Assembly: GCF_001645125.1 (NCBI RefSeq)
Contig: NZ_LXKA01000076.1
Location: forward strand, 62,001 to 126,000
DNA: 64,000 nt
Direction: 5' to 3'
Source of the DNA: Paraburkholderia ginsengiterrae
GTDB taxonomy: Bacteria; Pseudomonadota; Gammaproteobacteria; Burkholderiales; Burkholderiaceae
Below are positions 8,882-16,883 of the stretch, in pieces; the stretch's first letter is position 1, and each line of letters starts with the position of its first letter. The notes under the pieces were generated by a model. The model saw only the letters and a program-made list of their open reading frames with translations. It made no database searches and was not told the DNA's origin. Position numbers and translations under genes: made by a program.

Positions 8882-9496
8882 TCAGGCAGGATTGGCGGTG
8901 GTTGCCGCCGCATTGGCCGTGGGCGCGGCGCCTCCGGCCGTCGCCGCTGCCGGCGTATTCAATTCAAAGAACGTGTACGACAACGTGATCGTTTTCACGT
9001 CCTTCGGCAACTTCGGATCGACCACGAACACCACCGGCATCCGCTTGGTCTGATTCGCCGTCAAGGTTTGCTGCGTAAAACAAAAGCACTCGATCTTCTT
9101 GAAGTACTCGGTCGCCTGCTTCGGCGCGTAGCTCGGAATGGCTTGCGCCTGAATCGTGCGCGCCTGTTCGTCGCTGACCTCGTACATCACTGTCGTCACT
9201 TCACCCGGATGCACGTCGAGACTGCGCTGCTCCGGCTTGAAACCCAGCGGGCCGCGCGCGTTCGCATCGAATTCGATCGAAATCGTGCGGCTCATGTCGA
9301 CCTGCGTGTTCTTCGCCTCGCGCGCCGTGGCATCACGCTGCACAAGATTGTTGATGCCGGTGATCTGGCAGATTGCGCGGTACATCGGCACCAGCGCGAA
9401 ACCAAAACCGAACATCATCAACGCGACGATGAACAGCTTGATCAGCATCGAACGGTTAAAAGAGCGGTCGGCCTGAGCCGGCGGTTGCGTCGACAT
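8882..9496 (-). CDS. ctaG: cytochrome c oxidase assembly protein Cox11/CtaG
   Basis: Copper chaperone for the CuB site of subunit I (204 residues): one N-terminal helix (about 20-38) and a periplasmic immunoglobulin-like domain. Copper-binding motif CFCF is at 137-140, and another conserved Cys43 follows the helix. Conserved VPMYRAICQITGINN and the MPVVFVVDPKLP stretch confirm the family. ATG at 9496 is used; the longer reading frame starts at a TTG at 9511 with no conserved residues. The C-terminal 20 residues are Ala/Pro rich and poorly conserved. Confidence 0.95.
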   Translation of the reverse strand: MSTQPPAQADRSFNRSMLIKLFIVALMMFGFGFALVPMYRAICQITGINNLVQRDATAREAKNTQVDMSRTISIEFDANARGPLGFKPEQRSLDVHPGEVTTVMYEVSDEQARTIQAQAIPSYAPKQATEYFKKIECFCFTQQTLTANQTKRMPVVFVVDPKLPKDVKTITLSYTFFELNTPAAATAGGAAPTANAAATTANPA

Positions 9497-9538
9497 CTCA
9501 ATCCTCAACAAACCTGCAAACCGGATTCCAATGGTGCG

Positions 9539-9673
9539 TCAGGTGAAAAACCACTGCTTGATGATGACGCTCGCGAAAAAGACCGCCGCGATGGCGAACA
9601 TCACAAGACCAATCCGCCTGTTGCCTGCGCGAATCTGCTCCGGCGTACGTCGTTCCTGTGGATTGCGCGTCAT
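9539..9673 (-). CDS. cytochrome oxidase small assembly protein (44 residues)
   Basis: A 44-residue protein: charged N-terminus (MTRNPQERRTPEQIRAGNRR) followed by one membrane helix (about 21-40) and a short WFFT tail. Burkholderiaceae carry this as the 'cytochrome oxidase small assembly protein' between subunit I and Cox11. ATG at 9673 starts at the conserved MTRNP; the frame stays open upstream to 9751 but without family similarity. It lies 114 bases after ctaD. Its exact role is not known; the location suggests stabilising subunit I during copper insertion. Confidence 0.75.
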   Translation of the reverse strand: MTRNPQERRTPEQIRAGNRRIGLVMFAIAAVFFASVIIKQWFFT

Positions 9674-9787
9674 GCTCGACTTTCTGAATACATTGCGTGA
9701 CTTCTGGCTTGCAGCCGCCGCGGGGCGGCTACCCGGTGCCGGCAGCGGCATACTGCGCGCCGCCGGAACCGCTTACCTGGCGACCGG

Positions 9788-11401
9788 TTACTCGACGGTC
9801 GGCGGGTGTTCGAACGTGTGGAACGGAGCCGGGCTCGGCACGGTCCATTCGAGGCCCGTTGCGCCGTCCCACGGCTTGTCGCTGGCTTTTTCGAGCTCGC
9901 CGCCACCACGGTAGGCCGGCAGCGCAACCGCGAACAGGAAGTAGACCTGAGCCAGACCGAAACCGAACGCGCCGATCGAGATGACCTGGTTCCAGTCCGT
10001 GAACTGTGCCGGGTAGTCAGCGTAACGACGCGGCATGCCTGCGAGACCGACGAAGTGCATCGGCAGGAACGCGAGGTTGAAGAAGAACAGCGATGCCCAG
10101 AAGTGGATCTTGCCGCGCGTCTCGTTGTACATCCAGCCGGTCCACTTCGGCGCCCAGTAGTACCAGCCCGAGAACAGCGCGAACAGCGAGCCCGCCACCA
10201 GCACGTAGTGGAAGTGCGCCACCACGAAATAAGTCCCGTGATACTGGATGTCGAGCGGCGCCATTGCCAGCATCAGGCCCGACAGACCACCGAACGTGAA
10301 CACGATCAGGAAGCCCACCGCGAACAGCATCGGCGTTTCGAAGCTCAGCGAACCGCGCCACATGGTCGCGACCCAGTTGAACACCTTCACGCCCGTCGGC
10401 ACGGCGATCAGCATGGTTGCGTACATGAAGAACAGCTGGCCCGTCACCGGCATGCCGGTTGCGAACATGTGGTGCGCCCAGACCATGAACGACAGAATCG
10501 CGATCGACGAAGTTGCGTACACCATCGAGCTATAGCCGAACAACGGCTTGCGCGAGAACGCCGGGATCACCTGCGACACGATCCCGAACGCCGGCAAGAT
10601 CATGATGTACACCTCGGGGTGCCCGAAGAACCAGAAGATGTGCTGGTACATGACCGGGTCGCCGCCGCCTGCCGCGTTGAAGAACGACGTGCCGAAGTGG
10701 CGATCGAACAGCACCATGGTGATCGCGCCTGCCAGAACCGGCATCACGGCGATCAGCAGGTACGCGGTGATCAGCCACGTCCAGACGAACATCGGCATCT
10801 TCATCAGCGTGAGGCCGGGTGCGCGCATGTTCAGGATCGTCACGACGATGTTGATCCCGCCCATGATCGACGAAGCACCCATCAAGTGGACCGCGAAAAT
10901 CGCGAAGTCCATGCCCGGGCCCATCTGCGTCGACAGCGGCGCGTAGAGCGTCCAGCCCGCGGCGGTCGCGCCGCCCGGCGAGAAGAACGAACCGACCAGC
11001 AGAACAGCCGCCACCGGCAGCAGCCAGAAGCTGAAGTTGTTCATGCGCGCGAACGCCATGTCCGATGCGCCGATCTGCAGCGGCACCATCCAGTTCGCGA
11101 AGCCGACGAAGGCCGGCATGATCGCGCCGAACACCATGATCAGCCCGTGCATGGTGGTCAGCTGGTTGAAGAACTCGGGACGCATGATCTGCAGGCCCGG
11201 CTCGAACAGCTCGGCACGGATCATCAGCGCCATCACGCCCCCGGAGAGGAACATGGTGAACGAGAAGATCAGGTACAGCGTACCGATGTCCTTGTGATTG
11301 GTTGCGAACAGCCAACGACGCCACCCATGCGGCGTTTCGTGGGCATGGTCGCCGTGCACGTGCTCGTGGCCCGCGACTACATCGTGTCCGATGCTAGACA
11401 T
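9788..11401 (-). CDS. ctaD: cytochrome c oxidase subunit I
   Basis: Catalytic subunit (537 residues, twelve helices) of an aa3-type heme-copper oxidase. The N-terminus is His-rich (HDVVAGHEHVHGDHAHETPH). CuB and heme ligands are visible: the HPEVY motif in WFFGHPEVYIMILPAFG (His and cross-linked Tyr), the HH pair in VWAHHMFATGMPV, and the heme histidines in AHFHYVLVAGSLF and the first helices (TMHGLIMVF). The K- and D-channel regions look intact, consistent with an A-type proton pump. A good ribosome site (GGAGATTGTC) precedes ATG at 11401. It lies 44 bases downstream of ctaC. Confidence 0.98.
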   Translation of the reverse strand: MSSIGHDVVAGHEHVHGDHAHETPHGWRRWLFATNHKDIGTLYLIFSFTMFLSGGVMALMIRAELFEPGLQIMRPEFFNQLTTMHGLIMVFGAIMPAFVGFANWMVPLQIGASDMAFARMNNFSFWLLPVAAVLLVGSFFSPGGATAAGWTLYAPLSTQMGPGMDFAIFAVHLMGASSIMGGINIVVTILNMRAPGLTLMKMPMFVWTWLITAYLLIAVMPVLAGAITMVLFDRHFGTSFFNAAGGGDPVMYQHIFWFFGHPEVYIMILPAFGIVSQVIPAFSRKPLFGYSSMVYATSSIAILSFMVWAHHMFATGMPVTGQLFFMYATMLIAVPTGVKVFNWVATMWRGSLSFETPMLFAVGFLIVFTFGGLSGLMLAMAPLDIQYHGTYFVVAHFHYVLVAGSLFALFSGWYYWAPKWTGWMYNETRGKIHFWASLFFFNLAFLPMHFVGLAGMPRRYADYPAQFTDWNQVISIGAFGFGLAQVYFLFAVALPAYRGGGELEKASDKPWDGATGLEWTVPSPAPFHTFEHPPTVE

Positions 11402-11445
11402 GACAATCTCCTAAAGCGAATTCTGCGGTGCTGACCATGAACACG

Positions 11446-13047
11446 TCAGGCGGCCGGGCTGATCTGAACGCGCCGGGCTTCTTTCGCGTCGGTGCCGCCC
11501 GTGATCGTTTCCGGCTTCTTCAAAATAATATGGTCTTCGGCAATGCCGGCTGCTTTCAGCGCGTCGCGCACGGCTTCGGCACGGCTCTTCGCAAGCTTCG
11601 CGTTGAGGTCGGCGGAACCGGTAGCGTCGGTGAAGCCCGACAGCGTGAATTTCGCGTCCGGATGCGACTTCGCGTAGGCGGCAGCCGCGTCGACCGCCGC
11701 TTTCGCATCAGCCGGCAGCGTGCTCTTGCCGGTGTCGAAGTAGATGCTGGCCGGCAGTGCCGCTTGCGTTGCCGCCGCGCTGTCCGAGCCTGCCGCGGCC
11801 GCCTGCGCGCCCGACGCTGCCGCGCCCGAAGCCGCCTCTGCGCCGCTAGCCGCCGCGCCTGCGTCGGCCAGATGGTTGCCGCCTTCCGGCAGCTTGCCGT
11901 TGCGCGCATCCGCAACCTGCTTCGGCTGGAGAATGTCGCCGGTGTGGTTGCCCCACGAGTTGCGCTCGAACGTGATGACCGAAGCAATTTCGACGTCGTT
12001 CAACGTCGGCGCCCACGAAGGCATCGCATTCTTGCCCTTCAGCACCAGGCTGACGTGCTCGGCAATCGCGCCGTTGGCGATCTTGCTGCCGTCGAGCGCC
12101 GGGAATGCGCCTGCGCCCTTGCCGTTCGGCTGGTGGCAGACCGCGCAGTTCGCCGCGTACACCTTGCCGCCGCGCTCCATCAGCTCAGCCAGCGTGTAGG
12201 TCTTGTTCGGATCGTCCTGGCCGGCGGCCATTTTCTGCTTCTGCACGTCGACCCACTTCGCGTAGTCGTCGGCGGACAGCACTTCGACCACCACCGGCAT
12301 GAACGCGTGTTCCTTGCCGCACAGCTCGGTACAGAAGCCGCGGAACGTGCCGGTCTTCTCAGCCTTGAACCACGTGTCGCGCACGAAGCCCGGGATCGCG
12401 TCCTGCTTCACGCCGAAGGCCGGCACGTACCAGGAGTGGACCACGTCGTTCGCGGTGGTGATGATGCGGATTTTCTTGCCGACGGGGACGACCAGCGGAT
12501 TGTCGACTTCCTGCAGATACGTAGTGGAAATCGGCTGGCGGCCGTCGGTTTCGGCGCGCGGCGTGGCCAGCGTGGACAGGAAGCTGATGCCCTCGCCCGG
12601 GCCCTTCACGTAGTCGTAGCCCCATTTCCACTGGTAGCCGGTGACCTTGACGGTCAGGTCGGCGTTCGTGGTGTCTTTCATCGCGACGACGGTCTTGGTG
12701 GCGGGCAGCGCCATCAGCACGACGATGATGAACGGCACGATCGTCCAGATGATTTCGACGGTGGTGCTTTCGTGGAAATTCGAAGCCTTGTGGCCTTTCG
12801 ATTTGCGGTGAGCAAAGATCGAATAGAACATCACGCCGAACACGCCGACGAAGATGACCAGGCACAGAACCAGCATGAACATGTGGAGGCTGAAGAGCTC
12901 CTCAGCGATTTTCGTCGCAGGCGGCTGGAGATTGATCTCGTTGACGGCAGGGCCGCCCGGAACATCGCCCACTGCCAGGGCGGCACCGGCGAAAAGCAGT
13001 CCGCTCATCGCCAGCACGCCCATGAGGGCTCGCTTGATTGTTTTCAT
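11446..13047 (-). CDS. ctaC: cytochrome c oxidase subunit II fused to cytochrome c and OmpA-like domains
   Basis: A 533-residue, three-part subunit II. Residues 1-24 are a signal peptide, and two membrane helices follow at about 53-78 and 98-118. The CuA cupredoxin domain has His204, Cys239, Cys243, His247 and Met250. A heme-c domain at about 285-365 has CAVCH (301-305) and a likely axial Met342. After an Ala/Ser/Gly linker (395-430), residues 431-533 form an OmpA C-terminal-like domain (SIYFDTGKSTLP, then GFTDATGSADLNAKLAKSRA). Subunit II with cytochrome c (caa3 type) is well known; the extra OmpA domain could tether the oxidase to peptidoglycan. ATG at 13047 is preferred for its AAGGAAG site; an ATG at 13071 is in frame. 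Confidence 0.95.
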   Translation of the reverse strand: MKTIKRALMGVLAMSGLLFAGAALAVGDVPGGPAVNEINLQPPATKIAEELFSLHMFMLVLCLVIFVGVFGVMFYSIFAHRKSKGHKASNFHESTTVEIIWTIVPFIIVVLMALPATKTVVAMKDTTNADLTVKVTGYQWKWGYDYVKGPGEGISFLSTLATPRAETDGRQPISTTYLQEVDNPLVVPVGKKIRIITTANDVVHSWYVPAFGVKQDAIPGFVRDTWFKAEKTGTFRGFCTELCGKEHAFMPVVVEVLSADDYAKWVDVQKQKMAAGQDDPNKTYTLAELMERGGKVYAANCAVCHQPNGKGAGAFPALDGSKIANGAIAEHVSLVLKGKNAMPSWAPTLNDVEIASVITFERNSWGNHTGDILQPKQVADARNGKLPEGGNHLADAGAAASGAEAASGAAASGAQAAAAGSDSAAATQAALPASIYFDTGKSTLPADAKAAVDAAAAYAKSHPDAKFTLSGFTDATGSADLNAKLAKSRAEAVRDALKAAGIAEDHIILKKPETITGGTDAKEARRVQISPAA

Positions 13048-13185
13048 AGCTTCCTTACCCAAAATTTCCATTCAAACCCTCGACCCCGCCGGCAGGCTTT
13101 CTCGCGCTCCCCCTTGAACGCCGCGCGGCTGCACACACGTTAAGAAAACGCAGGGCCGCCCCAAGTTTTCTTCCCCCTCGGGGGG

Positions 13186-13204
13186 CCTGGCGCGAAGCGC
13201 CAGG
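13186..13204. repeat. hairpin in a G-rich intergenic block
   Basis: A perfect 8-bp stem (13186-13193 with 13197-13204) with a 3-base loop is flanked by a C-run/G-run (13173-13185) and by TTTGGGGGCCC (13205-13215). It lies between the DUF2244 gene and ctaC on the minus strand and may end the upstream transcript or be part of a dispersed repeat. Related TTTGGGGGG blocks occur at 13789-13798 and 26218-26230. Confidence 0.45.
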
Positions 13205-13217
13205 TTTGGGGGCCCTC

Positions 13218-13691
13218 TTAACAGCGTGTGAGCCACATACGCAATTCACCTGCGAACTGCGCGCGCCGATACTGCGCGAGATGTTGCCCGATCATGATCG
13301 TCTGGCCGCGCGAGACCAGTTTGATCCGGTCACGCGGCGTTGCGCCCGCCTCGATCCGCACCCAGCGCGGATTGAACTCGAACTGCGTGAGCTGCTCGGC
13401 GCTGACCTGCTCGATGACGAGCCGGTTCTGAAACAACCGGACGCGCTCGTAATCCACAGCATGCCGCGCATAGATGGCAAATGCGATGGCCACCGCCAGC
13501 AATTCGATCCCGGTGAACGGCAACACCAGCCAGGCGCCGACCAGGAACAGCATGAAAGCAATTGCCAGCGAGACCAACGCAAGCGATACATAGAAACATA
13601 CGAACTGTCGCGGCGATATCGAGCAGTTGCGTTTCATGGTCCAGTCTTTGAGAACTGGTTCTGAATCCGCCAGCAGATCTGATGCTCCCAT
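13218..13691 (-). CDS. DUF2244 domain membrane protein
   Basis: A 157-residue protein with two adjacent membrane helices (about 31-50 and 53-72) and a C-terminal cytoplasmic segment containing FNPRWVRIEAGATPRDRIKLVSRGQ, matching the DUF2244 family. I choose ATG at 13691 because a perfect AGGAGG site lies about seven bases upstream; the open frame extends to 13904 without conserved sequence. DUF2244 genes accompany cytochrome oxidase subunit II in many alpha- and betaproteobacteria, here upstream of ctaC in the same direction. Function unknown. Confidence 0.8.
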   Translation of the reverse strand: MGASDLLADSEPVLKDWTMKRNCSISPRQFVCFYVSLALVSLAIAFMLFLVGAWLVLPFTGIELLAVAIAFAIYARHAVDYERVRLFQNRLVIEQVSAEQLTQFEFNPRWVRIEAGATPRDRIKLVSRGQTIMIGQHLAQYRRAQFAGELRMWLTRC

Positions 13692-13783
13692 CGCTGCCTC
13701 CTGCTGATTCTGCGTCCCCTCTTCCGGCCGCCCGATCACCGCCGTACATCTTATCTTGTTGCTCTGCGCCGCAAACCCGTTGT

Positions 13784-13801
13784 CCCAAATTTGGGGGGTC
13801 C
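13784..13801. repeat. palindrome and G-rich motif upstream of the DUF2244 gene
   Basis: CCCAAATTTGGG (13784-13795) is a perfect 12-base palindrome running into GGGTCC. It lies about 95 bases before the DUF2244 start in an otherwise unexplained 284-base gap (13692-13975) that should hold the promoter of the oxidase genes. Confidence 0.4.
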
Positions 13802-13975
13802 GGGCGACAAACTGACGCATTATAGGCGCGATCCATGGCATCCACAAGCAAGCCTCAATTGCCCCACAAGCCCGGCGCGACAAGCCTCTGCGCCGTTTTG
13901 ACACCGCTTTTGCGGGTCTTTTGAAGCGGTAATTTCAGACATAACAGATGTCCTCTTTACCACCTCGCTGATTCC

Positions 13976-14941
13976 TCACCGGCTCCTCGACGAGCCTCGT
14001 CCGATATCCTCGATTCGCACAATGCCATGACCTTCAGCCGTGGTACGCGGCACGGCTTTCCACGCGTGTCCGTAGATCACCTCGAAGGTCAGCGCGATCG
14101 TGCCGTCGGCGCGCCGGCGGGCGTCGAGCGCCGCCAGCAAAGCCTTGTGCAGCCTGCGCGCAGCAGCGCTCGACGACCCTTCCCGCTCGAACGGATACGC
14201 GCCCCAGCGGCGCACGTCCGCAAGCAGTGACTCGGGTGACTTATAGGTAATGGTGAGGACTTCCTGGTCCATCACGGGGATCTCGAAGCCGCTTTCGACC
14301 AGCATGTCGCCAAGATCATGCATGTCGACAAAGTCAATGACATGCTTGCGCGACGCAACGCCATGCGCGGCCTCGATCTCGGCGTAGGCACCGCGCAACT
14401 CCTTGAGCGAGTCGGGGCCGAGTGTGCTGAACATCAGCAATCCGTTGACTTTCAGCACGCGCTGCCATTCGGGAAACACAAGATCGGGCCGCGAGTGCCA
14501 GTGCAGCGCGAGATTGGACCAGATGAATTCAAAGGCGCCGGCCGAAAACGGCAGCGCCGAAAAGTCAGCTTGCGCGAACCTCGGACCGCGCGCGCCGAGC
14601 GCCTTGCCGAGCGTAGCCGGCAGAAAGCGCCGCCAACTCGTGTCACCCGCATCGTGTCGCAGCGCACGCGTGAGCATGCCGTGCGACAGATCGGCGCCGA
14701 ACACCGGCGCTTCGGGGAAGCGTTCGCGCAACGCGGGGATGTCTTCACCAACGCCGCAACCGGCGTCGAGCACGCTCGCCGGCGTGACTTTGATGTAGTC
14801 GAGACGCTCGCGCATGCGCTGCGCGATTTCGCGCGGCAGGAACGCGACTTCGCCGAAGGTCGTGGCCCGCCGGTCGAAGATTCGCCGCAGACGCCGGGAA
14901 TCATAGGCCGGACGGCCTGTTTGAGCAGAAGTTGGGGGCAT
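13976..14941 (-). CDS. bioC: malonyl-ACP O-methyltransferase BioC-like
   Basis: SAM-dependent methyltransferase (321 residues from this start) of the BioC type, which methylates malonyl-ACP so that fatty acid synthesis can build the pimeloyl chain of biotin. The class I motif VLDAGCGVGEDIP and the downstream SNLALHWHSRPDLVFPEWQRVLKVNGLLMFSTLGPDSLKEL (hallmark LALxW and FSTxGPxSLxEL) support BioC. I start at ATG 14941 (MPPTSAQTGRP); an earlier in-frame ATG at 14992 gives 17 more residues, and neither has a good ribosome site. It is divergent from comF. No other bio genes are in the window, so a biotin role rests on family. Confidence 0.85.
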   Translation of the reverse strand: MPPTSAQTGRPAYDSRRLRRIFDRRATTFGEVAFLPREIAQRMRERLDYIKVTPASVLDAGCGVGEDIPALRERFPEAPVFGADLSHGMLTRALRHDAGDTSWRRFLPATLGKALGARGPRFAQADFSALPFSAGAFEFIWSNLALHWHSRPDLVFPEWQRVLKVNGLLMFSTLGPDSLKELRGAYAEIEAAHGVASRKHVIDFVDMHDLGDMLVESGFEIPVMDQEVLTITYKSPESLLADVRRWGAYPFEREGSSSAAARRLHKALLAALDARRRADGTIALTFEVIYGHAWKAVPRTTAEGHGIVRIEDIGRGSSRSR

Positions 14942-15025
14942 GGGTGTCGTACTGGCGTAGAGCACGAAGTATACTCGTTCGCTTCCTTCCATTCAGCGTG
15001 GAAGGCCTTTGCGGGCGCTCCAACC

Positions 15026-15778
15026 ATGCCATTCCGGCCATTTTCTTCTTCTTCCGGCGACTCATTCGCGCGTATCAGGCGCGGCGTGTTGCCGAATCTC
15101 TGCGCACTGTGCGGCAACTTGTCGCAGGCAACGCTGTGCGCCGGCTGCGCTGAAGCCTACTGGAATGAAAGCCGGCTTCGCTGCACCGTCTGCGCGGTGC
15201 CGTTATCGGCAGCGCGGCGAGCGAGGCACGCGCACTACCGGTGCGCGGATTGCATCGGCGAGCCGCCGCCGTTCGACGCGACCTTCGCCCTCGCCGACTA
15301 CCGGGCACCGCTCGACACCCTGGCGGTCGGCCTGAAATTTCGCGCCCGGCTGATGCTGGCGCGGGAATTCGCCCTGCGCCTCGCGCGTCTCGCGCAAGAC
15401 GCCCGGCAGGACCGGAGCGAGTGGCCCGAAGTGATCGCACCCGTGCCGCTCGCCAGCCGGCGGCTTACCGAGCGCGGCTATAACCAGGCATGGCAGATTG
15501 CCAAACCGCTCGCCCGCGCGCTGCAGGTGCGCAGCGACGCAACCTTGCTGCATCGGGTGATTCATACCGTGCCGCAGTCGCGGCTCGATCTCGACGCACG
15601 CCGGCAGAACGTAGGCCGCGCCTTCAAGGTCGCACAACCCGTGCAAGGGCTGCATGTCGGCATCGTCGACGATGTGATGACCACCGGCGCGACGCTCGAG
15701 GCGCTGGCGCGCACGCTAAAAGCGGCCGGCGCACGGCGCGTCACCAACTTCGTCGCGCTGCGCACACCCAAAAACTAG
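15026..15778 (+). CDS. comF: ComF family phosphoribosyltransferase-like protein
   Basis: A 250-residue ComF/GntX-type protein. The N-terminal zinc-binding part has four CxxC pairs (LCALCGN, LCAGCAE, CTVCAVP, CADCIG), and the C-terminal part is a PRTase fold with GYNQA and the PRPP-binding loop VGIVDDVMTTGATLEAL. ComF proteins are linked to DNA uptake in competent bacteria; the exact biochemical role is unresolved. ATG at 15026 is the first start before the conserved domain. It lies 18 bases before trmL on the same strand and is divergent from bioC. Confidence 0.9.
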   Translation: MPFRPFSSSSGDSFARIRRGVLPNLCALCGNLSQATLCAGCAEAYWNESRLRCTVCAVPLSAARRARHAHYRCADCIGEPPPFDATFALADYRAPLDTLAVGLKFRARLMLAREFALRLARLAQDARQDRSEWPEVIAPVPLASRRLTERGYNQAWQIAKPLARALQVRSDATLLHRVIHTVPQSRLDLDARRQNVGRAFKVAQPVQGLHVGIVDDVMTTGATLEALARTLKAAGARRVTNFVALRTPKN

Positions 15779-15796
15779 TCTCCACCCGACCTCATC

Positions 15797-16267
15797 ATGT
15801 TCAACGTCGTTCTAGTAGAACCGGAAATTCCGCCGAATACCGGCAACGTGATCCGCCTGTGCGCCAACACCGGCGCCAAGCTGCATCTGATCGAGCCACT
15901 CGGCTTCCCGCTCGACGATGCCAAGTTGCGCCGCGCCGGCCTCGACTATCACGAATATGCGCAGATGAATGTCCACGCCGACTGGGACGCCTTCATCGCC
16001 AAAGAATCACCGGACCCGGCACGCATGTTCGCCTTCACCACCCGCGGCGCGGGCCGATTTCACGAGCACGCGTTTCAACCGAACGACTGGTTCGTGTTCG
16101 GCGCCGAAACGCGCGGCCTGCCCGATTCGGTGCTCGACCGGTTTGCCAACGAACAGCGCGTGCGGCTGCCCATGCGCCCGGGCAACCGCAGCCTGAATCT
16201 GTCGAATACCGTCGCGGTAGTGGTGTTCGAGGCCTGGCGTCAGACCGGCTTCGACGGCGGCGCCTGA
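15797..16267 (+). CDS. trmL: tRNA (cytidine(34)-2'-O)-methyltransferase TrmL
   Basis: SPOUT-class methyltransferase (156 residues) that adds a 2'-O-methyl group to the wobble base of certain tRNA-Leu species using SAM. Family motifs: [20 protein letters not shown] at the start, FGAETRGLP, and the trefoil-knot segment [27 protein letters not shown]. Length is exactly that of the family (about 155). Its last 28 bases overlap the 3' end of the macro-domain gene on the opposite strand. Confidence 0.95.
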   Translation: MFNVVLVEPEIPPNTGNVIRLCANTGAKLHLIEPLGFPLDDAKLRRAGLDYHEYAQMNVHADWDAFIAKESPDPARMFAFTTRGAGRFHEHAFQPNDWFVFGAETRGLPDSVLDRFANEQRVRLPMRPGNRSLNLSNTVAVVVFEAWRQTGFDGGA

Positions 16268-16788
16268 CGGCGCGTCAATTCGGCCTCGTAGCGGGCGAAC
16301 ATGGCGTCGTCGAAGCAGGCGAACACCACCTGCTCGATCAGCGGCGTGCGCGGCAAGGTGTCGAGCACCGTGCCGACGGCAATCCGCACGGCGTCGTCGG
16401 CGGGAAAATGGTAGATTCCGCAACTGATTGCGGGAAACGCGATGCTCCTGCATTGCGCCTCGCGCGCCACCTCGAGCGAGCGCTGGTAGCAGGACGCCAG
16501 CAAATCGGCTTCGCCATGCGCACCACCCCGCCAGACCGGGCCGACCGCATGAATCACATGTTTGGCTGGCAGGCGGTAGCCACCGGTCAGCTTCGCGTCG
16601 CCGGTCGCGCAGCCGCCAAGCGTCTCGCACTCGCGCACCAGCTCCCTTCCGGCCGCGCGATGAATCGCGCCGTCCACCCCGCCTCCGCCCAATAACGACG
16701 TATTCGCAGCGTTGACGATCGCATCCACGGCAAGCGTGGTGATATCGACCACGCGCGCTTCCAGCGTGCAATGATTGAAACTGAGCAT
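16240..16788 (-). CDS. macro domain protein, O-acetyl-ADP-ribose deacetylase-like
   Basis: A 182-residue stand-alone macro domain (YmdB/MacroD type) that probably hydrolyses O-acetyl-ADP-ribose or removes ADP-ribose from protein side chains. Diagnostic motifs are [24 protein letters not shown] near 25-48 (Asn-Ala-Ala-Asn plus the GGGGVDGAI loop) and [17 protein letters not shown] near 118-134 (the second phosphate loop). It is not beside any sirtuin or ADP-ribosyltransferase, so its substrate is unknown. The 3' end overlaps trmL by 28 bases, tail to tail. Confidence 0.92.
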   Translation of the reverse strand: MLSFNHCTLEARVVDITTLAVDAIVNAANTSLLGGGGVDGAIHRAAGRELVRECETLGGCATGDAKLTGGYRLPAKHVIHAVGPVWRGGAHGEADLLASCYQRSLEVAREAQCRSIAFPAISCGIYHFPADDAVRIAVGTVLDTLPRTPLIEQVVFACFDDAMFARYEAELTRRQAPPSKPV

Positions 16789-16883
16789 GGGAACCTCGCC
16801 AATCCGAAGCGTCGATAAAACGTGGACAGCGATAGCAGGCAGCCGTTCAGCGCTTTGCGCGCCAAACGGCTGAAAGACAAGGC

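Noticed and set aside
9806-11434. 542-codon plus-strand frame opposite ctaD
   Set aside because: Extremely Arg/His-rich with no recognisable motif; it mirrors the conserved subunit I gene.
14318-15025. N-terminal extension of the comF frame by 236 codons
   Set aside because: It lies over bioC in antisense and has no family similarity; ComF proteins are about 250 residues.
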